64,000 nt of DNA, taken from the NCBI GenBank assembly GCA_900315155.1, contig OMYB01000007.1, positions 61,993-125,992 of the forward strand. Direction: 5' to 3'. Below, piece by piece: positions 7,767 through 15,242 of the stretch (positions are counted from its first letter, which is position 1; each line of letters opens with the position of its first letter). The notes below the pieces were generated by a model that searched no databases, was not told where the DNA came from, and saw only the letters and a list, made by a program, of their open reading frames with translations. A program made the position numbers and the translations under genes. Source of the DNA: an uncultured Selenomonadales bacterium (GTDB taxonomy: Bacteria > Bacillota > Negativicutes > Selenomonadales > Selenomonadaceae).

Positions 7767-8177
7767 TCACTCCTCATACTCCAGCTGATTCTCTTCGCAC
7801 CACCAGCGGGCCTGCTCGAGGAAATGCTGATGGAGGAATTCCTGCCATGCACGCAGGAGCAGGAGATGCTTCACCTGATGGCGGAATCGCGATGTACCGC
7901 CTGCCCCTTCGAGTGCGGTGAGCAGACGCTCACGCATGGCCGGCTGTTCCTGCACCTCGGCAAACGCCCGCATCGTGTCCCTCTCATCGCCATCATAGAG
8001 GTTCGGCAGCGGCACGTAATGCTCGAAATCATCCTCAATCTCGAAAACATGATCCATCGTATCCTCATCGCCGACCTCGTCCATGAGGATTACCTTGCCT
8101 TTGGCGATATCCACATATCCCTGGCGGACGTCGGATTGCTCGAAGGCGGCTGCCAGTTCGTCCAACTTGATTTTCAT
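7767..8177 (-). CDS. UPF0158 family protein
   Basis: The start is the ATG encoding MKIKLDELAAAFEQSD, with GGAGGG 8 bases upstream; a longer frame to 8192 lacks such a site. The 136-residue acidic, soluble protein follows the UPF0158 pattern: an N-terminal LDELAAAFE segment, a strand and turn with DIAKGKVI, an acidic DDFEHYVPLPN segment and a helical C-terminus. The family has no established function. It precedes udk, and its promoter lies inside a hairpin at 8218-8249. Confidence 0.8.
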   Translation of the reverse strand: MKIKLDELAAAFEQSDVRQGYVDIAKGKVILMDEVGDEDTMDHVFEIEDDFEHYVPLPNLYDGDERDTMRAFAEVQEQPAMRERLLTALEGAGGTSRFRHQVKHLLLLRAWQEFLHQHFLEQARWWCEENQLEYEE

Positions 8178-8206
8178 CGCGTCACCCTCCAAATGATATC
8201 CTAATC

Positions 8207-8235
8207 ATTATATATCAATGAGGCAGGCCTCGCAA
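8207..8235 (-). promoter_or_regulatory. Predicted promoter of the UPF0158-udk unit
   Basis: Reading on the minus strand, TTGCGA (8235-8230) and TATAAT (8212-8207) are 17 bases apart. The -35 box sits at the loop of a near-perfect hairpin (8218-8249) that follows tyrA, so the terminator-like structure and the promoter overlap. Confidence 0.65.
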
Positions 8236-8249
8236 GAGGTCTGCCTCAT
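8218..8249 (-). terminator. Hairpin after tyrA
   Basis: ATGAGGCAGGCCTC and GAGGTCTGCCTCAT form a 14-base-pair stem (one G-T position) around GCAA. It follows the tyrA stop codon by 19 bases. On the minus strand it lacks a good T run, so termination may be weak. Confidence 0.5.
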
Positions 8250-8268
8250 CTTGTTCTTTCTCCTGGAT

Positions 8269-9162
8269 TCAATTTGCGTCGATTTTCTGCTCTTTCGCAT
8301 CTTCGAGGATGCTGTCGCGCAGGGTTCTCGATGCGGTAAAGTAATCGTAGATAAACTGCCGGTCATGCATTTCGACTGCCTCGGTGACCTCCTGCAGGAT
8401 GGCCTGCAGCTGCCTGAGGTTGTTCACGATGGCGTCGCCGTTCGTCATGCAGATATCTGCCCACATGTCGGCGTTCGAGGACGCAATGCGCGTCGTGTCG
8501 CGGAAGCCGCCGCCGATGAGCTTGATGCAGGACTCGCGGTCGCTGCCCGAGCGGGCGAGCAGCGTGACGAGTGCCGCTGCCGTGAGGTGCGGGATATGGC
8601 TGATGACCGAGGCGCAGCGGTCATGCGCGGCATAGTCCAGGCTCAGGAAATTCGCTTCCGTGTATTTCAGCACGGACATAAGCTTGTCCTTTGCCTCCTG
8701 CGGGGCGCCCGTATCCTGCACGATAACATAGGCCTTGCCGCGGAACAGGTCTTTCGTCGCCGCCGTGACGCCGCTCTTCTCCCTGCCGGTCATGGGATGG
8801 CCGGCGATATAGTAGATATCCTTCGGCAGGATTTTCTGCAGATGCTCCCAGATATAGCCTTTCGTGCTGCCCGCATCCGTGAGGATGGTGCCCGGCTTCA
8901 GGTATGGGAGGATCTTCTCGATCATCGGAACAATCTGCAGGACCGGCGGGCTCAAGAATACAATGTCCGCGCCCCCGACGACCTTTTCGAGGTCCGGCCC
9001 GGCATAGTCGACCGCACCGAGGCGCATCGCATTATCCATGGATTTCTGCGTGCGGCAGAGTCCCGTGATCTCGATTGCATCGCCGAGCTTATCCTTGAGG
9101 CAGAGCCCGAGAGACCCACCGATGAGACCGACACCGATGATGGCGAGCTTCATTCTGCTCAT
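8269..9162 (-). CDS. tyrA: Prephenate dehydrogenase
   Basis: The 297-residue enzyme oxidatively decarboxylates prephenate to 4-hydroxyphenylpyruvate in tyrosine synthesis. The Rossmann motif GVGLIGGSLG is at residues 10-19. VFLSPPV, TDAGSTKG, the catalytic-histidine segment IAGHPMTGREKSG and SHIPHL follow in the typical order. No chorismate mutase or ACT domain is present. The ATG overlaps the last codon of aroF (ATGA), so translation is coupled. The pair sits behind a tyrosine-type T-box, which fits feedback by tRNA-Tyr charging. Confidence 0.95.
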   Translation of the reverse strand: MSRMKLAIIGVGLIGGSLGLCLKDKLGDAIEITGLCRTQKSMDNAMRLGAVDYAGPDLEKVVGGADIVFLSPPVLQIVPMIEKILPYLKPGTILTDAGSTKGYIWEHLQKILPKDIYYIAGHPMTGREKSGVTAATKDLFRGKAYVIVQDTGAPQEAKDKLMSVLKYTEANFLSLDYAAHDRCASVISHIPHLTAAALVTLLARSGSDRESCIKLIGGGFRDTTRIASSNADMWADICMTNGDAIVNNLRQLQAILQEVTEAVEMHDRQFIYDYFTASRTLRDSILEDAKEQKIDAN

Positions 9163-10172
9163 ATCTTCCTCCCCATGACCTCAGCGATCTTGCGGAGTTC
9201 CTCCATGATCTGGCCAAACTTCTTCGGTGTCAGGCTCTGGTCGCCATCGGAGAGAGCAGACTCCGGATGCGGGTGGACTTCGATGATGAGGCCGTCACAG
9301 CCTGCCGCAATCGCGGCACGGGACATCGGAGCGACCATCTGCCAGCGGCCCGTGCCGTGGCTCGGATCAACGATGATTGGCAGATGAGACAGCTCTTTGA
9401 CGGCAGCGACAGCACTGAGATCGAGCGTGTTGCGCGTGAACGTCTCATACGTGCGGATACCGCGTTCGCAGAGGATGACGTTGCTGTTACCACCCGAAAC
9501 GATATACTCGGCAGCATTGAGCCACTCGCTGATCGTTGCGGAAAGGCCGCGTTTCAGCAGGACCGGCTTCTGCTGCTTGCCCAGAGCCTTGAGCATCTGG
9601 AAGTTCTGCATGTTGCGTGCACCAACCTGGAATAGATCCGCATAAGCACCGATCAGGTCGATATCGTCCTTGTCGACGATTTCCGTGACGACTTTCAGGC
9701 CAAATTTATCTGCCGATTTGCGCATCATCTTGAGGCCGTCCTCTGCGAGGCCCTGGAAATCATACGGGGATGTACGGGGCTTGAACGCACCGCCGCGCAG
9801 GAATTTTGCACCTGCCTTCGCGACAGCCTCTGCTGCCGTGTCGAGCTGTTTCTCGCTCTCAACGGAGCAGGGGCCCGCCATAACGACGATGTCTTTGCCG
9901 CCGATCTTAACGCCATCGACATCGACAACCGTGTCCTCCGGATGGAAATTCCGGCTGACGAGCTTATATTTCTCTGTGATACGGACCGTTTTCTCGACGC
10001 CCCGCATCATGTTCATCTGCAAATTGGCGATCTTCTTCTTATTTCCGATAACACCCACGATGGTGGTTTCAGCTCCTTTAGATAAGTTGATATCCAGGCC
10101 ATTCTGTTTGACCTTTGCGATCACCTTGTCGATATCTTCCTTCGTGGCACTCGGTTTCATGACGATAATCAT
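9159..10172 (-). CDS. aroF: 3-deoxy-7-phosphoheptulonate synthase (DAHP synthase, AroF/AroA-beta type)
   Basis: The 337-residue enzyme condenses phosphoenolpyruvate and erythrose 4-phosphate, the first step of the shikimate pathway. An N-terminal ferredoxin-like regulatory module (about 1-70) precedes the barrel. VVMAGPCSVES, FLRGGAFKPRTSPYDFQG, QVGARNMQNF, LLKRG and VDPSHGTGRW are the conserved substrate and metal motifs. Length matches the single-domain Bacillus/Thermotoga-type subfamily. The gene heads the aroF-tyrA operon. Its 5' leader is a T-box riboswitch, so transcription elongation should rise when tRNA-Tyr is uncharged. Confidence 0.95.
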   Translation of the reverse strand: MIIVMKPSATKEDIDKVIAKVKQNGLDINLSKGAETTIVGVIGNKKKIANLQMNMMRGVEKTVRITEKYKLVSRNFHPEDTVVDVDGVKIGGKDIVVMAGPCSVESEKQLDTAAEAVAKAGAKFLRGGAFKPRTSPYDFQGLAEDGLKMMRKSADKFGLKVVTEIVDKDDIDLIGAYADLFQVGARNMQNFQMLKALGKQQKPVLLKRGLSATISEWLNAAEYIVSGGNSNVILCERGIRTYETFTRNTLDLSAVAAVKELSHLPIIVDPSHGTGRWQMVAPMSRAAIAAGCDGLIIEVHPHPESALSDGDQSLTPKKFGQIMEELRKIAEVMGRKI

Positions 10173-10220
10173 AATGTTTCCTCCAGACTCAGGCCGCAGC
10201 CTGCTCTTCTCCGAAATAAG

Positions 10221-10497
10221 AAAAGCTCGTCCCTGTAAAACTACAGGGGCGAGCTCATAATATCGATACTCGTGGTACCACCCTGCTTGCTATAGCAAGC
10301 CTCTCATTTCGGATACAACCATATCCTAGCCTCTGATAACGGTGGCATTCCGTCAAGACCTACACAGCACGATGTGCCTTCAGCCCGCTGCTCCCGCGTG
10401 TATTTCAGCCCTTCGTCCTACAGCGTTGCACCAGCCCGCTGCTCTCTGAAAGGATATCCAGACTTACTTCTCGCGTTCGTCGCATTTATCCTGATGG
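10221..10497 (-). promoter_or_regulatory. T-box riboswitch, probably tRNA-Tyr responsive, controlling aroF-tyrA
   Basis: On the minus strand the leader contains the conserved T-box bulge AGGGTGGTACCACG (10284-10271), an apical stem I element GGCTGGTGCAACGC, and a terminator stem GAGCTCGCCCCTGT / ACAGGGACGAGC followed by TTTT (10256-10221). The likely specifier triplet is TAC (10402-10400) in the segment CTGAAATACACGC, which would read tyrosine. That fits the downstream tyrA. Alternative registers (ATA, ACA) cannot be excluded without folding. The promoter is directly upstream. Confidence 0.85.
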
Positions 10498-10502
10498 GTT
10501 AT

Positions 10503-10531
10503 ACTATAGCAACGTTTTATCCTTTTGTCAA
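10503..10531 (-). promoter_or_regulatory. Promoter of the T-box/aroF-tyrA transcript
   Basis: A consensus TTGACA (10531-10526) and TATAGT (10508-10503) are separated by exactly 17 bases on the minus strand, placing the transcript start near 10497. Confidence 0.8.
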
Positions 10532-10578
10532 TGCTATTTTGTAAATCTTTTTTAGTTTTGCCTGTTCAGTATGCACGA

Positions 10579-11052
10579 TTATTCCCCATCTGATTCCTCA
10601 GAACCGAGAATCAGAGCAATTTCATCGCAGTTCGGGAACTTCGGACAGTCGATGCATTCTTTCCAGATTTTATGCGGCAATTTTTCTTTTGTCACGATAT
10701 GGAAACCCAGTTTCTGAAAAAAACCCGGCTTGTAAGTCAGCGTGAAGAACTTCGTCACACCGAGCTCGCGTCCCTCTGCGATGAGATGACGTACGATCTC
10801 GGCGCCGATGCCCTGGCGCGTACTAGCTGGATCTACCGCCATGGTGCGCACCTCTGCGACGCGGTCCCAAACGACGTGCAGTCCGCCAACACCGAAGATC
10901 TTTCCCGTGTCATCCACGGCAACGACCATATCGCGCAGCGTCTCATAGAGGGTATTGCGCGAACGGGCAAGCATGATTCCATCACTGGCATAAGCGTTGA
11001 CGAGATGGAAAATCTCCTCGACATCCTGAAATCTTGCCTTGCGGTAATTCAT
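10579..11052 (-). CDS. GNAT N-acetyltransferase, ArgA-like (probable short N-acetylglutamate synthase)
   Basis: Start chosen at the ATG giving MNYRKARFQDVEEIF (GGAAG upstream); the open frame extends into nth without a good start. The 157-residue single GNAT domain has the acetyl-CoA loop RQGIGAEIV and closely follows the short NAGS pattern: LARSRNTLYETLRD, EVRTMAVDP, FFTLTYKPGFFQKLGF, LPHKIWKEC and CPKFPNCDE. Such proteins make N-acetylglutamate for arginine synthesis. A generic acetyltransferase role remains possible since no arg genes are in the window. It follows nth by 5 bases. Confidence 0.8.
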   Translation of the reverse strand: MNYRKARFQDVEEIFHLVNAYASDGIMLARSRNTLYETLRDMVVAVDDTGKIFGVGGLHVVWDRVAEVRTMAVDPASTRQGIGAEIVRHLIAEGRELGVTKFFTLTYKPGFFQKLGFHIVTKEKLPHKIWKECIDCPKFPNCDEIALILGSEESDGE

Positions 11053-11057
11053 ACGAT

Positions 11058-11735
11058 TCACTTCCGATTCTTCTTTTTGGTATTTCCACATGTCCCGCTG
11101 ACAAGCGGCTCCGCGCTCGGGCATACCGCCTGCAGTGGGCACTCCGTACAGAGTGGCTTGCGCGCCTTGCAGAGGCGCCGGCCATGCCAGATGAGCCAGT
11201 GGTGCGCCTCTGCCCATTTTTCCTTTGGGATGATGGCCATGAGCCCCTTCTCCACCTCTAAAGGTGTCGTCCCCGTCGCGAGTTTCAGCCGATTCGAAAC
11301 GCGGAAAACATGCGTATCCACGGCGATGGCAGGCCGCCCAAAGGCAACGGACGTCACGACATTGGCCGTCTTGCGGCCGACGCCCGGAAGTTTCTGTAGT
11401 GCCTCAAAATCATTCGGCACCTCGCCGTGATACTCCTCGCAGAGCATCTGGCATGCAGAAAGGATATGCTTCGCCTTGCTGTGGTAAAGCCCGCAGTCGC
11501 GGATCTCCTCCTCCAGCCGTGGCAGGCCGAGCGCCAGAATCTCCGCCGGCGTGTCTGCCACCTGAAAGAGCCGCTTCGTCACGACATTGACGCGCTTATC
11601 CGTGCACTGCGCGGACAGCATGACCGCGATAAGGAGCTCAAAAGGATTGCGGAACTGCAGCTCCGGCTTCGCTCCGCGGTAAGTCTCCTCGAGCACGCGG
11701 ATCTGCTCCATTCGGATGGTTTTCGTTACTCGCAT
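11058..11735 (-). CDS. nth: Endonuclease III (DNA glycosylase/AP lyase)
   Basis: The 225-residue base-excision repair enzyme removes oxidised pyrimidines. The helix-hairpin-helix LPGVGRKTANVV contains the catalytic lysine, AVDTHVFRVSNRL the catalytic aspartate, and the C-terminus the iron-sulfur cluster pattern C-x6-C-x2-C-x5-C (CKARKPLCTECPLQAVC). The start MRVTKTIRMEQIRVLEE is chosen because upstream codons overlap the PFL gene in another frame. It is the third gene of the ACT / PFL / nth / acetyltransferase run on the minus strand. Confidence 0.95.
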   Translation of the reverse strand: MRVTKTIRMEQIRVLEETYRGAKPELQFRNPFELLIAVMLSAQCTDKRVNVVTKRLFQVADTPAEILALGLPRLEEEIRDCGLYHSKAKHILSACQMLCEEYHGEVPNDFEALQKLPGVGRKTANVVTSVAFGRPAIAVDTHVFRVSNRLKLATGTTPLEVEKGLMAIIPKEKWAEAHHWLIWHGRRLCKARKPLCTECPLQAVCPSAEPLVSGTCGNTKKKNRK

Positions 11736-11764
11736 GAAATCTTGCTTCTTTTCTCGAAAATGAA

Positions 11765-13126
11765 TCAGTTCGTGAGGCTGCGGATTGGAGCCGGGATGCG
11801 GCCGCCACGCGCGATAAACGCCTCTGAGCTGAACTGATTGCGGACAGGAACAATCGGGCAATAGCCTAAAAGGCCGCCGAACTCAACCGTATCGCCGACG
11901 TGCTTGCCCGGAACCGGGATGACACGCACGGCCGTCGTCTTGTTGTTGATCATGCCGATGGCAGCCTCGTCGGCGATGATGCCGGAAATCGTGGCTGCGC
12001 TCGTGTCGCCCTCGACGGCGATCATGTCGAGGCCGACGGAGCAGACGCACGTCATGGCCTCGAGTTTCTCGATACAGAGGCTGCCCTGATTGACGGCGTG
12101 AATCATGCCCTCATCCTCGGAAACCGGGATGAATGCGCCCGAAAGGCCGCCGACATGGGACGTAGCCATGAGGCCGCCTTTCTTGACCGCATCGTTGAGC
12201 AGCGCGAGTGCCGCCGTCGTACCCGGTGCACCACATGCCTCGATGCCCATTTCCTCGAGGATGCGGGCGACGCTGTCGCCGACGGCCGGCGTCGGAGCCA
12301 GCGAAAGGTCGATGATGCCGAATGGTACGCCGAGGCGCTTCGAGGCCTCACGCGCGACGAGCTGGCCGACGCGCGTGACCTTGAACGCCGTCTTCTTGAT
12401 GGTCTCCGCGACCTCCGTAAAGTCTGCGCCTTTGAGCCCTTCGAGAGCGTGCTTTACGACGCCCGGGCCGCTGACGCCGACATTGATGACGCGGTCGCCC
12501 TCAGCGACGCCATGGAACGCGCCCGCCATGAACGGGTTATCGCCCGGCGCATTGCAGAAGATGACGAGTTTGGCGCAGCCCAGAGCTTCCTGATCGCGTG
12601 TGAGCTCCGCCGTGCGCTTGACGACCTCGCCCATCTCGCGCACGCAGTCCATGTTGATGCCGGCTTTCGTCGAGCCGAGGTTGACGGACGAGCACACGAT
12701 ATCCGTCGAGGCGAGTGCCTGCGGAATCGACTCGATGAGCGTACGGTCGCCCTTCGTAAAGCCCTTTTCCACGAGAGCCGAAAAGCCGCCGATGAAGTTG
12801 ACGCCGACCTCCTTGCCTGCGCGGTCAAGTGCCTCAGCGACAGGAACGTAGCTGTCCGTTTTGCACGCATCAGCCGCGATGGCGATCGGTGTGACGGAAA
12901 TGCGTTTATGTACGATAGGGATGCCGAAGTCCGCCTCGATATCCTCGCCCGTCTTGACGAGGAATTCTGCCGATTTCGTGACCTTATCGTAAACGTTCTG
13001 GCAGAACTTATCGATGTTCGGATGGGCGCAGTCACGGAGCGAAATGCCCATCGTGATCGTGCGCACATCGAGCTTGTTCTCCGTAATCATGCGGTTCGTT
13101 TCAAAAATATCATCTGTTGTTATCAC
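11765..13126 (-). CDS. PFL family protein (UPF0210/DUF711)
   Basis: The 453-residue protein matches the UPF0210 family in length and in segments such as [17 protein letters not shown] near the start, [12 protein letters not shown], and [19 protein letters not shown]. The family has a glycyl-radical-enzyme-like fold, but no biochemical role is established. It is routinely found next to an ACT-domain protein, exactly as here (the ACT gene is 49 bases upstream on the same strand), suggesting that the pair senses or processes a metabolite together. The ATG follows GGAGGGCATTCTCGTG. Confidence 0.85.
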   Translation of the reverse strand: MITTDDIFETNRMITENKLDVRTITMGISLRDCAHPNIDKFCQNVYDKVTKSAEFLVKTGEDIEADFGIPIVHKRISVTPIAIAADACKTDSYVPVAEALDRAGKEVGVNFIGGFSALVEKGFTKGDRTLIESIPQALASTDIVCSSVNLGSTKAGINMDCVREMGEVVKRTAELTRDQEALGCAKLVIFCNAPGDNPFMAGAFHGVAEGDRVINVGVSGPGVVKHALEGLKGADFTEVAETIKKTAFKVTRVGQLVAREASKRLGVPFGIIDLSLAPTPAVGDSVARILEEMGIEACGAPGTTAALALLNDAVKKGGLMATSHVGGLSGAFIPVSEDEGMIHAVNQGSLCIEKLEAMTCVCSVGLDMIAVEGDTSAATISGIIADEAAIGMINNKTTAVRVIPVPGKHVGDTVEFGGLLGYCPIVPVRNQFSSEAFIARGGRIPAPIRSLTN

Positions 13127-13175
13127 GAGAATGCCCTCCTGCTTCTTTCCTAATTATACCGGGAATGTCAGCCTC

Positions 13176-13448
13176 TCAGACATTGTGCGTGACGTCGAAG
13201 ATAGCCTGGTTCTGTGCCTTGATATCCAGACCAAGCTCCTGGCCTTTCTCTTTCAGCGTTTTCTGCAGGTCGGCAAATTTCATCTCACTCTTGTCGCTCA
13301 TCTCGGCGATCATGACCATGTTGAAGAAACCGTCCATGATGTTCTGATTGATATTCAGGATGTTGACGTCGTTTTCCGCCAGGATATTGCTGACCATCGC
13401 GATGATGCCCACGCGGTCTTTACCGACGATCGTTACTACAATTTTCAT
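13176..13448 (-). CDS. ACT domain-containing protein (UPF0237)
   Basis: A single 90-residue ACT domain starting MKIVVTIVGKDRVGIIA, which is the typical opening of UPF0237 proteins related to the N-terminal module of glycine-cleavage regulators. ACT domains usually bind amino acids. It is the first gene of the operon with the PFL-family gene, nth and the acetyltransferase. A predicted promoter lies 100 bases upstream. The rest of the 313-base gap to the next gene shows no further gene. Confidence 0.88.
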   Translation of the reverse strand: MKIVVTIVGKDRVGIIAMVSNILAENDVNILNINQNIMDGFFNMVMIAEMSDKSEMKFADLQKTLKEKGQELGLDIKAQNQAIFDVTHNV

Positions 13449-13547
13449 TTGCCGATTTCTCCTTTGCTTGTTCCACAGCTTCCGTAATGGTTCCAGGATT
13501 TACAATTGCTTATACGATACCTATGTATGCACAGGCCGCATAGCTTC

Positions 13548-13576
13548 ATTATAACAAGACACCATCGAAAAGCCAA
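13548..13576 (-). promoter_or_regulatory. Predicted promoter of the ACT-PFL-nth operon
   Basis: TTGGCT (13576-13571) and TATAAT (13553-13548) on the minus strand are separated by 17 bases. Confidence 0.65.
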
Positions 13577-13680
13577 TACCTTTGGGGAAATTTGCGCGCA
13601 TCCACCAACGTGCATCCTTCACGCCCGGATGGACAGGACTGTTTCATTCCGGCGTCTGTGAAAGGATTCTCATAAAAGAA

Positions 13681-13710
13681 TTGACATCTCTATGATTTAT
13701 CCTGTATAAT
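13681..13710 (+). promoter_or_regulatory. Promoter of the alanine symporter gene
   Basis: A consensus TTGACA (13681-13686) and TATAAT (13705-13710) with an 18-base spacer. Transcription would start near 13717. This makes the in-frame TTG at 13723 too close to be the translation start. Confidence 0.8.
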
Positions 13711-13761
13711 ACTTATGTTATTTTGTTATATATTTGGGATGAAAAGGGGAGAATATCGACT

Positions 13762-15177
13762 TTGGAATTCTTGAATTCGGCTGTTTCAGCCATCAACAAC
13801 GTGCTGTGGTCCTACGTGCTCATCATCGTGCTCGTCGGCTGTGGCATCTGGTTTACGCTGTCGACGAAATTCGTCCAGCTGCGCATGCTGCCGGAAATGG
13901 TCCGTCTGCTCATCTCGGGCGTCGGTACGAAAACGCCGGGCATCAGCTCCTTCCAGGCCTTCTGCGTGAGCACGGCTTCGCGTGTCGGCGTCGGCAACAT
14001 CGCCGGCGTTGCCATCGCCATTGTGACCGGTGGTCCCGGTGCCGTATTCTGGATGTGGGTCATCGCCTTCATCGGCTGCGCCACCGGCTTTATGGAGAGC
14101 ACCTTGGCACAGATCTATAAGCTGCCGCGTCCGATGGGTCTTTTCCACGGCGGCCCTGCCTACTACATCAAGAACGCCCTGCATCAGCCCGGCGTCGCCC
14201 GCCTGTTCGCCGTACTGCTCGCCGTGACGTTCGGTTTCATCTATGTGTCGGTGCAGGCCAACACGATTGCGCTTTCGCTGGAAAAAGCCTTCAGCGTGCC
14301 ATCCATCGCGACAGCTGTCGTCCTCGCCGTGCTCAGCGGCGCGGTGATCTTTGGCGGCGCGCGCCGCATCGCGCATTTCACGGAGTACCTCGTGCCGATC
14401 ATGGCCGGCCTGTATATTCTGGCGGCACTCATCATCATCATCGCGCATATCTCACAGGTTCCCGCGATGTTTGCGCTCATCCTCCACGATGCCTTCACGC
14501 CGCAGGCTGCGGTTGGCGGCGGCCTCGGCTCCGCCATCCTCACGGGTGTGAAGCGCGGCCTCTTCTCGAATGAGGCCGGCGAAGGCTCTGTCCCGAACGC
14601 TGCCGCAACGGCGGATGTCAGCCATCCGGTTCAGCAGGGACTCGTTCAGGCTTTCGGCGTCTACGTCGATACCTGGATTGTCTGCTCGGCGACAGCCTTT
14701 ATCGTCCTGCTCACGGGCCAGTACGCGATCGGTGGGGAGCTCACGGGCGTTGCCCTTGCGCAGGAGTCGCTGGCTTCCTTCTTCGGCGCCGGTGCCCCTG
14801 CCGTCATGGCGATCATGATTTTCCTCTTCGCGTTCAGCTCCATCGTCGGCAACTATTACTACGGCGAAATCAATGTGCCGTTCTTCGGCAAAAACTCGGA
14901 GCTCTGGCTCAAGCTGTTCCGCATCGGTGTTGTCCTCATGGTCATCTTCGGCTCTCTCGCTGAGCTGAATCTCGTCTGGAACCTCGCGGACCTCTTCATG
15001 GGCTTCCTCTGCCTCACGAACCTCTACGCCGTGCTGCGCCTCTCCGGGTATGCGCGCATGGCACTCAAGGACTACATGGCACAGAAAGCCAAAGGTGTCC
15101 AGGAGCCGGTCTTCACGCCGGACGTCATCGGCACCACGGACGGCATCCATGCCTGGGGCGTCGACAAGAAAAACTGA
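13762..15177 (+). CDS. Alanine/glycine:cation symporter (AGCS family)
   Basis: This 471-residue inner-membrane protein has about ten or eleven transmembrane helices and belongs to the AGCS sodium/proton-coupled alanine or glycine importers. Family motifs are VSTASRVGVGNIAGVA, GPGAVFWMWV, FMESTLAQIY, GPAYYI and KRGLFSNEAGEGSVPNAAA. I chose the TTG at 13762 because AAAGGGGAG lies 10 bases before it; the next in-frame TTG upstream sits about 6 bases from the predicted transcript start with no ribosome site. The gene is monocistronic between a consensus promoter and a hairpin terminator. Confidence 0.92.
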   Translation: MEFLNSAVSAINNVLWSYVLIIVLVGCGIWFTLSTKFVQLRMLPEMVRLLISGVGTKTPGISSFQAFCVSTASRVGVGNIAGVAIAIVTGGPGAVFWMWVIAFIGCATGFMESTLAQIYKLPRPMGLFHGGPAYYIKNALHQPGVARLFAVLLAVTFGFIYVSVQANTIALSLEKAFSVPSIATAVVLAVLSGAVIFGGARRIAHFTEYLVPIMAGLYILAALIIIIAHISQVPAMFALILHDAFTPQAAVGGGLGSAILTGVKRGLFSNEAGEGSVPNAAATADVSHPVQQGLVQAFGVYVDTWIVCSATAFIVLLTGQYAIGGELTGVALAQESLASFFGAGAPAVMAIMIFLFAFSSIVGNYYYGEINVPFFGKNSELWLKLFRIGVVLMVIFGSLAELNLVWNLADLFMGFLCLTNLYAVLRLSGYARMALKDYMAQKAKGVQEPVFTPDVIGTTDGIHAWGVDKKN

Positions 15178-15197
15178 ATTCATAAAAATATAAGATA

Positions 15198-15238
15198 AAG
15201 GCGCTATCGTCCATTTCCTGCGGGCGATAGCGCCTTCC
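15198..15238. terminator. Bidirectional hairpin between the AGCS gene and the nucleoside kinase
   Basis: AAGGCGCTATCG and CGATAGCGCCTT form a perfect 12-base-pair stem between two convergent genes. The flanks are only moderately T- or A-rich. Confidence 0.7.
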
Positions 15239-15242
15239 TGTA

